Source: an uncultured Clostridia bacterium (GTDB lineage Bacteria > Bacillota > Clostridia > Christensenellales > Borkfalkiaceae). From it: a stretch of DNA of 52,221 bases. The notes under the pieces are model-generated. The model searched no databases. It was not told where the DNA came from and saw only the letters and a list, made by a program, of their open reading frames with translations. Shown piece by piece: positions 43,038-51,438 of this stretch. Both the position numbers and the translations under genes were made by a program. Positions within the stretch are counted from its first letter, which is position 1; each line of letters opens with the position of its first letter. The stretch spans positions 1-52,221 of the forward strand of contig CAKQSC010000001.1 of assembly GCA_934271725.1 (NCBI GenBank), given 5' to 3'.

Positions 43038-43988
43038 TTAATTTGAAGATTCGCTTCCCGCGATTACCTTCGGCGTATAATTGTTTACCGCGTTTACTCC
43101 GCCTTTGCCGAGATAAGCGTATAACGTAGGCGTAACGGTCAACACGACAGCCGTCGAAACCACGACGCCGACAATCGCCGAAAGAAGAACGTACCTGACG
43201 GGCGTTGCCGAGAAGATAACCCCCGCGACGAGAATTATTATCGTAGCAACCGCAAGAATAACCGTTTTAAGCAACGTGGCGGAAACAGCCGAGTTCGCTA
43301 TGACTATTCTCTTCGCGCCCTTATAATCCGCGCTTCTTACCAACGCTTTTACTTTGTTTACGTAATACAGCGAAACTATTCCCGAGAACACGAAAGCAAA
43401 TGCTATCGCCGAGATATAGTTGACTCCCACGGGAATGCGGAATATCGCCGTCAAACATATAGTGAGATATACCGAAAGAAGAATAGACGCGACGAGAGTC
43501 AACGCTCTTCTCCATTTATATCTTATCAACGCGTATACGAACAAAACTACCAAAGACACGCCGATAGCGAGCAACGCCCATAACGCCGAGGTGTTGTTTG
43601 CCAAGCCTTTCGCTTCCGTAAAGTTTACGGGAATGTCTTTGTCGAGATATTTCTCATAAGAACCGAGAGCCGTTTTAAGTCCTTCCTTGACTTCATCTTC
43701 GGTCATTTTGGTTTTGACTTCGTAAATGAGCGACTGTTCGTCGATAACTTTTACGGAAACCACTTTAACGCCGTTGTCGTCAAGCCACTTTTCAGTGTCT
43801 TTTTTAATATCTTCCGCGGCGATACTCGAAGTAACGTTTACCGCAAGTTGTTTATAGCCTTTATAACTGCTGTCCTTGTTAAGCCCCGCTACGCCCCATA
43901 CCACGGAACCCGCGACTATGAGAACGAGAACGGCAACAAGCCATATTTTCATTTTTTCTACTATTTGCAAACCGGAAATCTTATTCAT
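43038..43988 (-). CDS. secF: Divergent SecF-like translocase subunit
   Basis: A 316-residue protein with SecF topology: one N-terminal helix (about 13-35), an extracytoplasmic domain (36-132) and five C-terminal helices. Position after secD and the P-YISAI...VKAL...ATLLKTV pattern support SecF. The canonical GxDFxGG motif is missing (GLNKDSSYKGY instead). The NDT aspartate of the proton path aligns with Gly203, and the conserved Arg with Lys241. SecDF uses the proton gradient to pull exported proteins; whether this one can is doubtful. It overlaps secD by eight bases. Confidence 0.75.
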   Translation of the reverse strand: MNKISGLQIVEKMKIWLVAVLVLIVAGSVVWGVAGLNKDSSYKGYKQLAVNVTSSIAAEDIKKDTEKWLDDNGVKVVSVKVIDEQSLIYEVKTKMTEDEVKEGLKTALGSYEKYLDKDIPVNFTEAKGLANNTSALWALLAIGVSLVVLFVYALIRYKWRRALTLVASILLSVYLTICLTAIFRIPVGVNYISAIAFAFVFSGIVSLYYVNKVKALVRSADYKGAKRIVIANSAVSATLLKTVILAVATIIILVAGVIFSATPVRYVLLSAIVGVVVSTAVVLTVTPTLYAYLGKGGVNAVNNYTPKVIAGSESSN

Positions 43989-45285
43989 TTACTTCGCCCT
44001 CCTCTCTTTTGAGATTAAAGAACTTTTCGCTGTCGGTAAGGGGAAGTTCGAGTTTAACCAAAAGTCTTAACAAAAGTTGGTTTACGAGAGCCGTTACTAT
44101 AACGCCGATACCGAACGTCATTGCAAAACTCTTTAACGAACCCGTGCAGATGAAAAGCATAAGCAACGCGACTATTCCGCAAAGAACGGTAATATCGAGC
44201 ATAAGGAAAGTCGCTTTCCCGTAAGCGTGCTTGTAAGACGCCCTTAAAGTCTTTCCTTTCGCGTATTCTTTTCTTACTTCGTGAAGCACCGTAACGACGC
44301 CTTCCACCGCAAGAACCGCAACGGCTATAAGTCCGAGCAATCCGCCCGTGGAAATGCTTATTCCGGGGATTACCGCAATGAAGAACAAGGTCAAAAGCAC
44401 GGAAGCGAGTACGGACAAGTCGCCCGCTATCGCAAACCCTCTGTACATAACCGCTATCGCAACCATAATAACAGCAACCGCAACGACGAGAGAAATTACC
44501 GTAGCGTTGATTTTGCCGTATACGGGCGTAACCGTTTTAGCGTCGCTTACGTTATATTCGACCGCAAGACCGCCCGTAGATATTTCGAGAGCGTAACCTT
44601 TGAATCTCGCAACTGTTTCTTCGCTTGTGTCGTTGTTCGCAAGCGTTATCACCGAACCGTCGTCTTCGTTTATGCAACTCTTGATGTCAGAGCCGAATAT
44701 GTCCGTTTCGCCGATATAGATGTGAACTTCTATACTGCTGTTTTTGCTTATAGCGTCCGCAAGCAGTTTTTCGCCTTGTTTGGTGAGATTGACGGTTATT
44801 ATAGAATAACCTTCCGATCTCGAAAACTTTGCGTTTTTGATTTGTTCCTGTTCGAGAATTATATTGCCGTCTTTATCCTTGAAAGTAACTTCGCCGTAAG
44901 CGGTAACGACGGAAATGTCGTTGGCTATCGTTGATTTTGCGTCCGCAAGAATGGAAATGCTGTCGTCTTTGTAAGCGGTTACGATCGCGCTGTCGTAGCC
45001 GAGAACGTTAAGTCTGTTTCTTATTACCTTAGCCATTTCGTCGACGTTGGTGTCTTCCTCGACGTAAGCCGTTTTATCGACAAGCGTCAATTCGTAATAA
45101 ACGCCTTTGGAAAACTCCGCCGTAAGTTTGTTGTCGCCGATTTTTTTCGTTATCGAAACAAAATCGTACGTGCCGTTTTTATAACCGGCGACGGGAAAAC
45201 TCGCAAAAGTTATAAAAGCAAGTAATGCTATCAGAACGGTTATTACCGAAATGAGCACAATAGAGAGTACCTTTTTCTTTTTCAT
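43981..45285 (-). CDS. secD: Divergent SecD-like translocase subunit
   Basis: With the ATG at 45285 (GGAGG six bases upstream) this is a 434-residue SecD-like protein; a longer frame would need a TTG. One N-terminal helix, an extracytoplasmic domain with the P1-like IRNRLNVLGYDSAIV segment, and five C-terminal helices are present. The GLDLxGG motif is not found (LTAEFSKGVYYEL stands there), and the TM4 aspartate of AVDANV aligns with a glutamate in LAVEGVV (about 328). C-terminal AMTFGIGVIVTALV matches SecD. It has its own promoter and a palindromic leader. Confidence 0.8.
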   Translation of the reverse strand: MKKKKVLSIVLISVITVLIALLAFITFASFPVAGYKNGTYDFVSITKKIGDNKLTAEFSKGVYYELTLVDKTAYVEEDTNVDEMAKVIRNRLNVLGYDSAIVTAYKDDSISILADAKSTIANDISVVTAYGEVTFKDKDGNIILEQEQIKNAKFSRSEGYSIITVNLTKQGEKLLADAISKNSSIEVHIYIGETDIFGSDIKSCINEDDGSVITLANNDTSEETVARFKGYALEISTGGLAVEYNVSDAKTVTPVYGKINATVISLVVAVAVIMVAIAVMYRGFAIAGDLSVLASVLLTLFFIAVIPGISISTGGLLGLIAVAVLAVEGVVTVLHEVRKEYAKGKTLRASYKHAYGKATFLMLDITVLCGIVALLMLFICTGSLKSFAMTFGIGVIVTALVNQLLLRLLVKLELPLTDSEKFFNLKREEGEVNE

Positions 45286-45322
45286 CTCTGCCTCCAAAAG
45301 TTGAAAGTATGACGACCGCCGA

Positions 45323-45340
45323 CGGTAAACGCGTTTACCG
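45323..45340 (-). promoter_or_regulatory. 18-bp perfect palindrome in the secD leader
   Basis: CGGTAAACGCGTTTACCG, flanked on the minus strand by direct repeats GTCGGCGG. It lies 22-39 nt downstream of the predicted start of transcription and could be a repressor site or an RNA hairpin. Confidence 0.6.
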
Positions 45341-45368
45341 CCGACAATATATACTTATAGACTTATTT

Positions 45369-45397
45369 ATTATAAGATAAACGGGCATATTAGTCAA
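45369..45397 (-). promoter_or_regulatory. Sigma-A promoter of secD-secF
   Basis: TTGACT (45392-45397), 17-bp spacer, TATAAT (45369-45374) on the minus strand. Confidence 0.88.
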
Positions 45398-45465
45398 TAA
45401 GTTTTCCCGATTTTTTTGATTTTTTTCTACTTTTTGCCACTCGTTTGTCTTTTGACGACGAAAAA

Positions 45466-45493
45466 AACGGCAAAGCGACGTAGCCTTGCCGTT
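45466..45493 (-). terminator. Terminator of the TIGR04086 gene
   Basis: Eight-bp stem AACGGCAA/TTGCCGTT followed by a T5 run on the minus strand, 35 bp past the stop. Confidence 0.88.
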
Positions 45494-45528
45494 AATTGCG
45501 TTTTGCCTTATATTTTCTCCCCGTACGT

Positions 45529-45909
45529 TTATTCTTCTTTGCCCTTTACGTTAAGTATCGCCCCGCCTATAAACCCGGCAACCGCCGACAAAGCCGAATC
45601 GATTGCCGTTTTTAAGTTTACGGAAAAATCTCCGCTTATTGCCGAAAACAACAAATAGGTCGCAAGCGTTACCGAAACGCCCATAAGCGCGCCTTTAAGT
45701 CCTTTCTTTTTACCGCTTAAACCGAACACGCACCCCGCGAACACGGCAAACACCTTAACGAACGACGTAATCAGCCCGACGGCCCTTCCGCCGAGTCCCG
45801 TTTTCTTAACGATAAACGCAAGCAGTAAAACGGAAAGCAAACTTAAAATTACCGCCATACCCAAACCCGTTATAAACTTCGCCACGGGTTTTTTAACTTT
45901 CTGCGACAT
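45529..45909 (-). CDS. TIGR04086-family membrane protein (YrzE-like)
   Basis: A 126-residue hydrophobic protein with four predicted helices, a basic N-terminus (SQKVKKPVAK) and glycine-rich turns (GLGGRAVG, GFIGGAIL). It matches the short TIGR04086 membrane family found next to yajC/tgt in spore-forming Bacillota; function unknown. It lies 56 bp after yajC. Its ribosome binding site GGGAGGG is the right arm of a hairpin (45915-45947), an arrangement shared with spoIVA and ylxY, which hints at regulated or sporulation-linked expression. Confidence 0.75.
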   Translation of the reverse strand: MSQKVKKPVAKFITGLGMAVILSLLSVLLLAFIVKKTGLGGRAVGLITSFVKVFAVFAGCVFGLSGKKKGLKGALMGVSVTLATYLLFSAISGDFSVNLKTAIDSALSAVAGFIGGAILNVKGKEE

Positions 45910-45914
45910 AAAAA

Positions 45915-45947
45915 CCCTCCCCCGATTTTAATCTATTCGGGAGAGGG
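45915..45947 (-). terminator. Hairpin masking the TIGR04086 ribosome binding site
   Basis: Left arm CCCTCTCCCGA (45937-45947) and right arm TCGGGGGAGGG (45915-45925) form an 11-bp stem with one U-G wobble that exists only in minus-strand RNA, then TTTTT and the ATG. A weak sigma-E-like match (TAATAAA, 13 bp, GAATAGAT at 45931-45958) is placed in the same way as at spoIVA. Confidence 0.65.
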
Positions 45948-45965
45948 CGTATTTATTACTTTATA

Positions 45966-46886
45966 TTACTCTTTGTCTTTATCGTCCGCTTCGGGTTTGG
46001 TTTCTTCCGCGGGAGCGTTTTCGACGGGCGTTTCTTCCGTCGGCTTTTCTTCGGTAACGTTTTCTTCCGTCGCCTTGTCGTCCTTTTTGAAATGAGAGTG
46101 CTTTTCTTTTACGGGAGCGTTTGCTCTTTCCTGAGCCGCCTGCTCGAAAGACTGGTTGGGTTTAGCCGTCTGATAAACAGCCGCTTTATCGAACTTGGTA
46201 TAAGTTTTGTGTCCTTCCGTACCCGATTCGAGAACGAAAGTGTTTTCGTCGTGATTGATTTCGACTACGACACCGCATACTCCGCCGATAGTCTTTACCT
46301 TATCGCCGAGAGCAAGGTTGTCCGCAACGCTTTGAGCCTGACGCTGACGTTTCTTGTTGGATCTCGAAGAATATACGAAGATACCTACGATTAAAAGAGC
46401 CGCGACCGCAAGGAAAATCCATGTCGTATAGTTTGCCTTCGCTTTCGCTACGGTAACCGCAAGAGCGGTGGATTTCGCGCTTACCTGCGTCGTTCCCTTA
46501 TAAGCGGTTACGCTTAAAGCGTAGTCGCCGGCGGAAAGTTTGGAGGTGTTGACGGTAACGGTGCTACCGCTTACCGTTAATACGTCCGCCGTTTCGACGG
46601 CGTTACCACCCTTCGTAAGAGTAGCCCTGTAAATGTAATTTACGACGTCGCCGTCGTCGTTTACGTATTGACCGCTTACGGCGTTATCGCCTTTTTTAAG
46701 CGTTATGGTATAAGTCGCGCTTGCGCCTTTGGTTATAGTGTCCGAGCCCGATACGGTTACGGTATAAGCGTACGTGGCGGGGGGCGTAACGGATCCTTCG
46801 TCCGCGAAAGCGGATACCGCTCCGAGCGAGCAGATAACCGAAACGATTGCGATTATCAAAGCAAATAAAACAAACTTCTTTTTCAT
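45966..46886 (-). CDS. yajC: YajC with an added extracytoplasmic Ig-like domain
   Basis: A 306-residue protein, about three times the usual YajC. It has a cleavable signal peptide (1-28, AFADE), a beta-rich Ig-like domain (about 38-148, with YTVTVSGSDTITKGASATYT), one helix (155-173), then a normal cytoplasmic YajC domain (VADNLALGDKVKTIGGVCGVV, 186-240) and a Glu/Pro/Thr-rich tail. YajC normally has only a short N-terminus before its helix and associates with SecDF. Position between tgt and secD is the standard YajC locus. The ectodomain's partner is unknown. Promoter at 46930-46958. Confidence 0.85.
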   Translation of the reverse strand: MKKKFVLFALIIAIVSVICSLGAVSAFADEGSVTPPATYAYTVTVSGSDTITKGASATYTITLKKGDNAVSGQYVNDDGDVVNYIYRATLTKGGNAVETADVLTVSGSTVTVNTSKLSAGDYALSVTAYKGTTQVSAKSTALAVTVAKAKANYTTWIFLAVAALLIVGIFVYSSRSNKKRQRQAQSVADNLALGDKVKTIGGVCGVVVEINHDENTFVLESGTEGHKTYTKFDKAAVYQTAKPNQSFEQAAQERANAPVKEKHSHFKKDDKATEENVTEEKPTEETPVENAPAEETKPEADDKDKE

Positions 46887-46929
46887 TCAAAATCTCCTTA
46901 AAATGGTTTAGTTTTCTGTTTCAATTTCT

Positions 46930-46958
46930 ATAATATATTAAAAAAAATGTTTTTGCAA
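46930..46958 (-). promoter_or_regulatory. Sigma-A promoter of yajC
   Basis: TTGCAA (46953-46958), 17-bp spacer, TATTAT (46930-46935) on the minus strand. Confidence 0.75.
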
Positions 46959-46975
46959 GTGTTTTTTTCTCTTTT

Positions 46976-48091
46976 TTAGCATTTGCCGAACTTTTCGTAG
47001 AAACTTTCGACGAATTCCGTCAGATTATCTTCTAATATCGCTTTTCTCATATTTTTCATCAATTTGTTAAGGAAAGTGATATTATGTATCGACAGCAACA
47101 TTCCGCCCGTCATTTCACCCACGTTTATCATGTGACGAAGATACGCTTTGCTGTAATTTTTGCAACAGTAGCAATCGCACTCCTCGTCGAGAGGCGAAAA
47201 ATCTTCCTTATACGCGCCGTTGCGAATAACTACTTTGCCTTTTGACGTAAACGCCGTGCCGTTTCTCGCTATTCTCGTTGCAAGGACGCAGTCGAACATA
47301 TCTATTCCCCTTAAAACGCCCTCTACAAGGCAGTCGGGGGAACCTACTCCCATAAGATACCTCGGCATATTCGTCGGGTAGTAAGGAAGCATTTCGTCAA
47401 GCATTTCGTACATAAGCGGTTTAGGTTCGCCTACCGAAAGTCCGCCGATACCTATGCCGTATTTCGCGTAAGGCGCCGTCCTTTTAAGGCTTTCTACTCT
47501 CAAATCCTTGAAAAACGCGCCCTGCACTATCGGGAACAAAGCCTGCTCGTCCGTGTCGTGAGATTTTACGCACCTGTCAAGCCATTTGAGCGTTCTTTCC
47601 ATAGCGTCTTTACCTTGTTCGCGCGTTACGCCGTAAGGCGAGCATTGATCGAACGCCATCATAATATCCGCGCCGAGATTGTGTTCTATCTCCATTGCTT
47701 TTTCGGGCGTTATGAAATGCAGGCTTCCGTCTACGTGAGAGTTGAAATAAACCCCCTCGTCGTTGATTTTGTTGAGTTTCGCAAGGGAAAAAACCTGAAA
47801 TCCTCCGCTGTCCGTCAAAATGGTTTTGTCCCAGTTCATAAACTTGTGAAGTCCGCCCGCTTTTTTAACGAGTTCGTCGCCGGGACGCATATACAAGTGG
47901 TATGTGTTTGCGAGAACGATATCCGTACCCGCCTCTTTCAGATCTCTCGGCAAAACCCCTTTTACCGTTCCCTGCGTACCTACCGACATATACGTAGGCG
48001 TTTCCACGTCGCCGTGCGGTGTGTGAAGTATACCCGCTCTCGCGCCCGTTCTTTTGTCCTGTTTTACAGTTTCAAACCAAAACTTGTCCAT
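46976..48091 (-). CDS. tgt: Queuine/preQ1 tRNA-guanine transglycosylase
   Basis: A 371-residue TGT that swaps guanine 34 for preQ1 in tRNAs with GUN anticodons. Visible are TPTYMSVGTQGTVKG, LTDSGGFQVFSL with the catalytic Asp, GGLSVGEPK, and the C-terminal zinc site CDCYCCKNYSKAYLRH. It follows queA, the next enzyme of the pathway, separated by 21 bp with an AAAAGG site, and ends the ruv-queA-tgt unit. Confidence 0.97.
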   Translation of the reverse strand: MDKFWFETVKQDKRTGARAGILHTPHGDVETPTYMSVGTQGTVKGVLPRDLKEAGTDIVLANTYHLYMRPGDELVKKAGGLHKFMNWDKTILTDSGGFQVFSLAKLNKINDEGVYFNSHVDGSLHFITPEKAMEIEHNLGADIMMAFDQCSPYGVTREQGKDAMERTLKWLDRCVKSHDTDEQALFPIVQGAFFKDLRVESLKRTAPYAKYGIGIGGLSVGEPKPLMYEMLDEMLPYYPTNMPRYLMGVGSPDCLVEGVLRGIDMFDCVLATRIARNGTAFTSKGKVVIRNGAYKEDFSPLDEECDCYCCKNYSKAYLRHMINVGEMTGGMLLSIHNITFLNKLMKNMRKAILEDNLTEFVESFYEKFGKC

Positions 48092-48112
48092 TATATTATA
48101 ACCTTTTATTAT

Positions 48113-49135
48113 TTACAAAAACAAACACGCGTCTCCGAAAGAGAAAAATCTGTACTTTTCATTAACCGCCGTTTCGTATACTTTTAAAGTCTGTTCTCTG
48201 CCGATAAACGCCGACACGAGCATTACGAGCGTGCTTTTGGGCAAATGGAAATTCGTTATAAGCCCGTCTATGCATTTAAACTTGTACCCCGGATATATGA
48301 ATATGGAAGTATCACCGCTACACGCCTTTACTCTCCCCGTTTCGTCCGCAACGCTTTCGAGCGTTCTCACCGAGGTCGTGCCGACGGCTATGACTCTTCT
48401 TCCTTCCGCTTTCGCTCTGTTTATCTTTTCGGCGTTCTCTTCGTCTATTTTATAAAACTCCGTGTGCATCCGATGCTCGGTTATATCTTCCGCCTTGACC
48501 GGTCTGAAAGTTCCGAGTCCCACGTGCAGAAGAACGGTTGCGAATTCAACGCCCTTTCCTTTCAACTTTTCTATAAGTTCGGGCGTGAAATGAAGCCCCG
48601 CCGTGGGCGCCGCCGCCGAACCGTCTACTTTACAGTAAACCGTCTGATAACGGGAACCGTCTTTAAGTTTTTCGTGTATGTACGGGGGAAGAGGCATTTC
48701 GCCCACTCGCGCCAGAATATCTTCAAACACGCCGTCGTAAATAAACCTCACAACTCTTCCGCCGTCCGCATCGGTTACGTCGATTATCTCCGCTTTAAGT
48801 TCGTCGCTTATTTTCCATATCGCGCCTTTTTTGGCTTTTCTGCCCGGTTTTACAAGCGTTTCCCACTCGTTTATGCTACGACGCTTTAAAAGAAGTATCT
48901 CTACTTTTCCGCCGTGTTCCGTTTGCCCGTATATTCTTGCCGGCAAAACTTTCGTGTTGTTCACTACAAGCAAATCGCCCGGTTTCAATATATCGTAAAT
49001 ATCTCTGAAAATCTTATGGTCTATACTTTCCGTCTTTCTGTCGTATACGAGAAGCCTTGACGAATCTCTCGGTTCGACGGGCGTCTGCGCAATGAGTTCT
49101 TCGGGAAGATAATAATCGAAATCACTCGTTTTCAT
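48113..49135 (-). CDS. queA: S-adenosylmethionine:tRNA ribosyltransferase-isomerase
   Basis: With the ATG at 49135 this is a 340-residue QueA, which adds the cyclopentene ring to preQ1-tRNA from SAM. Typical segments are MKTSDFDYYLPEELIAQTP, LPARIYG, AAPTAGLHF, HVGLGTFRPV and TNFHLPKSTLVMLVSAF. A TTG six codons earlier is open, but GAAGGA is better placed for the ATG. It overlaps ruvB by 14 bases. Confidence 0.96.
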   Translation of the reverse strand: MKTSDFDYYLPEELIAQTPVEPRDSSRLLVYDRKTESIDHKIFRDIYDILKPGDLLVVNNTKVLPARIYGQTEHGGKVEILLLKRRSINEWETLVKPGRKAKKGAIWKISDELKAEIIDVTDADGGRVVRFIYDGVFEDILARVGEMPLPPYIHEKLKDGSRYQTVYCKVDGSAAAPTAGLHFTPELIEKLKGKGVEFATVLLHVGLGTFRPVKAEDITEHRMHTEFYKIDEENAEKINRAKAEGRRVIAVGTTSVRTLESVADETGRVKACSGDTSIFIYPGYKFKCIDGLITNFHLPKSTLVMLVSAFIGREQTLKVYETAVNEKYRFFSFGDACLFL

Positions 49136-50192
49136 CTGCGTCTTGTCCTTCAAAAAGTCCTAATTGATAAACCGCGTTGACGGGCGGTTTTTTGCCCATG
49201 TGTTCGTACCCTTTTTTAAGCACTATTCTGCCTCTCGGCGTTCTTGCGATAAACCCGAGTTGCATAAGATACGGCTCGTAAACCTCTTCTATCGTGCCGA
49301 CGTCTTCGCCCACCATCGCGGAAAGCGTTTCCAGTCCGCAAGGTCCGCCGTTATACTTGTCTATCATTGCCTCTAAAAGTCGCTTGTCCGTAGCGTCCAG
49401 CCCCAAAGGATCTATCTCTAACCTGTCGAGCGCGAGTTTGGTGTCGTCCAAAGTTATGCTTTCGTGGCGAAGCACCATAGAAAAATCTCTCACTCGTTTA
49501 AGAAGTCTGTTCGCTATTCTCGGCGTTCCTCTGCTTCTTCTCGCAATCTCGTAACTAGCCGTTTCGTCTATGGGAATACGAAGCACGTCCGCCGATTTTC
49601 TGACTATCAGCGACAACTCGTCGTAAGAATACGGTTCGAGCCGACATATTACGCCGAATCTGTCTCTTAACGGCGAAGCGAGCATACCCGCCCTTGTCGT
49701 CGCGCCGACGAGAGTGAACTTTTTTAAAGGTATCTGCACGGAAGTAGCCGAAGGTCCCTTTCCCAGAATTATATCGAGAGAATAATCTTCCATAGCGGGG
49801 TACAAAATCTCTTCTACCGTATGGTTGAGCCTGTGTATTTCGTCGATAAACAAAACGTCGCCGTCGTTGAGGTTGGTAAGTATCGCCGCAAGATCCGCCG
49901 CCGATTTTATGGCGGGACCGGAAGTTACTTTAAGCACGCCTCCCATTTCGTTGGCGATTATGTGCGCAAGCGTCGTTTTGCCGAGCCCCGGAGGACCGTA
50001 TAAAAGCACGTGGTCGAGCGTTTCGTTACGCAGTTTCGCCGACTGCATAAACACGTTAAGGTTGCTTTTAACCTTTTCCTGTCCGACGTAGTTTTCCATA
50101 TTTTTGGGCCGAAGCACGTTTTCGACTTCGCTGTCGTATAAGTTCTGCGTACTTACGACGAGTCTGTCCGTATCGTTTTCGTATCCGTTCAT
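49122..50192 (-). CDS. ruvB: Holliday junction branch-migration helicase RuvB
   Basis: A 356-residue AAA+ ATPase with Walker A YGPPGLGKTT, Walker B FIDEIHR, sensor GATTRAG, the arginine-finger region SPLRDRFG and the C-terminal winged helix (TPRGRIVLKKGYEHM). It drives branch migration with RuvA. Start is one base after ruvA. Confidence 0.98.
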   Translation of the reverse strand: MNGYENDTDRLVVSTQNLYDSEVENVLRPKNMENYVGQEKVKSNLNVFMQSAKLRNETLDHVLLYGPPGLGKTTLAHIIANEMGGVLKVTSGPAIKSAADLAAILTNLNDGDVLFIDEIHRLNHTVEEILYPAMEDYSLDIILGKGPSATSVQIPLKKFTLVGATTRAGMLASPLRDRFGVICRLEPYSYDELSLIVRKSADVLRIPIDETASYEIARRSRGTPRIANRLLKRVRDFSMVLRHESITLDDTKLALDRLEIDPLGLDATDKRLLEAMIDKYNGGPCGLETLSAMVGEDVGTIEEVYEPYLMQLGFIARTPRGRIVLKKGYEHMGKKPPVNAVYQLGLFEGQDADENE

Positions 50193-50193
50193 A

Positions 50194-50784
50194 TTACGCT
50201 CCCCTTAAAGCGAACAATACTATTTCTTCCGTGGTTTTCGCGCCGTTCGCCATCGCTCTTTTTATGCGGTTTACGCTCTCCTGCCTCGAAAGCCCGTAGG
50301 TAACGAGAGCGGTTACTATATTTTCGTCTACCGCAAAATCGTCCCGCGGTTCCGAAACGGAAAGTTCCGATTCGGGAAGATCCGCGGAACTTACTTTTTC
50401 TTTCAGTTCGAGAATTATTCTTTCCGCCGTCTTTTTGCCGAGCCCTTTTATTTTGGAAAGCGTTTTAACGTCTTCGGAAGCGATTGCAACCGCCAGACTT
50501 TCAAGACTCATTCCCGACAAAACGGTTATGCCCATTTTGGGGCCCACGCCCGAAACGGAAACGAGTTTCAAAAACATATTCTTTTCGTGCGCGTTGTCGA
50601 ATCCGTAAAGGTACACGCCGTCTTCTCTCACCGCCGTATACGTATATATTCCACCGCTTTTTTCGCGGTTGAGTCTTGCATAGCACGAAGAGGAACAAAC
50701 CACTTCGTACCCCACTCCGCCGACGAGCAACAACACCGTGCCGTCCTTTGCGTCTATGACTTCGCCCTGTAAATATCCTATCAT
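50194..50784 (-). CDS. ruvA: Holliday junction-binding protein RuvA
   Basis: A 196-residue RuvA: OB domain (MIGYLQGEVIDAKDGTVLL, GVGYEV, VREDGVYLYGF), a helix-hairpin-helix domain (SVSGVGPKMGI and IKGLGKKTAERIILELKEK) and the flexible C-terminal domain III that contacts RuvB. GGAG lies five to six bases before the ATG. Confidence 0.97.
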   Translation of the reverse strand: MIGYLQGEVIDAKDGTVLLLVGGVGYEVVCSSSCYARLNREKSGGIYTYTAVREDGVYLYGFDNAHEKNMFLKLVSVSGVGPKMGITVLSGMSLESLAVAIASEDVKTLSKIKGLGKKTAERIILELKEKVSSADLPESELSVSEPRDDFAVDENIVTALVTYGLSRQESVNRIKRAMANGAKTTEEIVLFALRGA

Positions 50785-50793
50785 CTCTGCTCC

Positions 50794-51285
50794 TTAAACT
50801 TTAAACAATCCCGTGAGTCTGTTCGTTTGCGCGTGAGTTATGGCAACCGCGAGCGCGTCCGCCGCGTCGTCCGGTTTAGGTATGTCTTTAAGTCCCAAAA
50901 ACCGTCTTACCATTTCCTGAATCTGCCGTTTGTCCGCTCTTCCGTATCCCGTCAACGCCTGTTTTATCTGCAAAGGCGTGTACTCGAAAATCATACCGCA
51001 TTCTTTAACGGCGGTAAGCAGAATAACTCCTCTCGCGTGCGCCACGTTTATGCCCGTGGTTACGTTTTTTGCGAAAAACAGTTCTTCTATCGCAATCTCG
51101 TTCGGTTTGAACTTGTCTATGATTTTTTTTACGCCCTCTTCGAGCATACAAAGCCTTGTGGGAAGATTTTCTTCTTTGGGCGTTAAAACGACGCCGTAAT
51201 CTATGACTTTTACTCTTCCTTTATCGCTTTCTATAACCCCGTAGCCGAGAGTTGCCAGTCCCGGATCGAACCCGACGATTATCAA
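50794..51285 (-). CDS. ruvC: Crossover junction endodeoxyribonuclease RuvC
   Basis: A 163-residue RuvC resolvase with the RNase H-like acidic residues in GFDPGLATLGYG, IEELFF and DDAADALAVAI. The start is TTG with a GGGGG stretch nine bases upstream. First gene of the ruvC-ruvA-ruvB-queA-tgt unit, promoter at 51317-51346. Confidence 0.96.
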   Translation of the reverse strand: MIIVGFDPGLATLGYGVIESDKGRVKVIDYGVVLTPKEENLPTRLCMLEEGVKKIIDKFKPNEIAIEELFFAKNVTTGINVAHARGVILLTAVKECGMIFEYTPLQIKQALTGYGRADKRQIQEMVRRFLGLKDIPKPDDAADALAVAITHAQTNRLTGLFKV

Positions 51286-51316
51286 CCGAATACGCCCCCT
51301 AGTTTAATATAGATAC

Positions 51317-51346
51317 ATTATATTGTATTTTGAAAATATTTGTCAA
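51317..51346 (-). promoter_or_regulatory. Sigma-A promoter of the ruvCAB-queA-tgt operon
   Basis: TTGACA (51341-51346), 18-bp spacer, TATAAT (51317-51322) on the minus strand, in the divergent gap to the protease gene. Confidence 0.88.
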
Positions 51347-51438
51347 GTTTTTGGCGTTTTTTTAAGTTTTTCAAGCAAACTTTAAGTTTCGGGTTGTAAA
51401 ATGAAGAAAAAACAACGAAAGAACGCAAAGGAGCGTAT

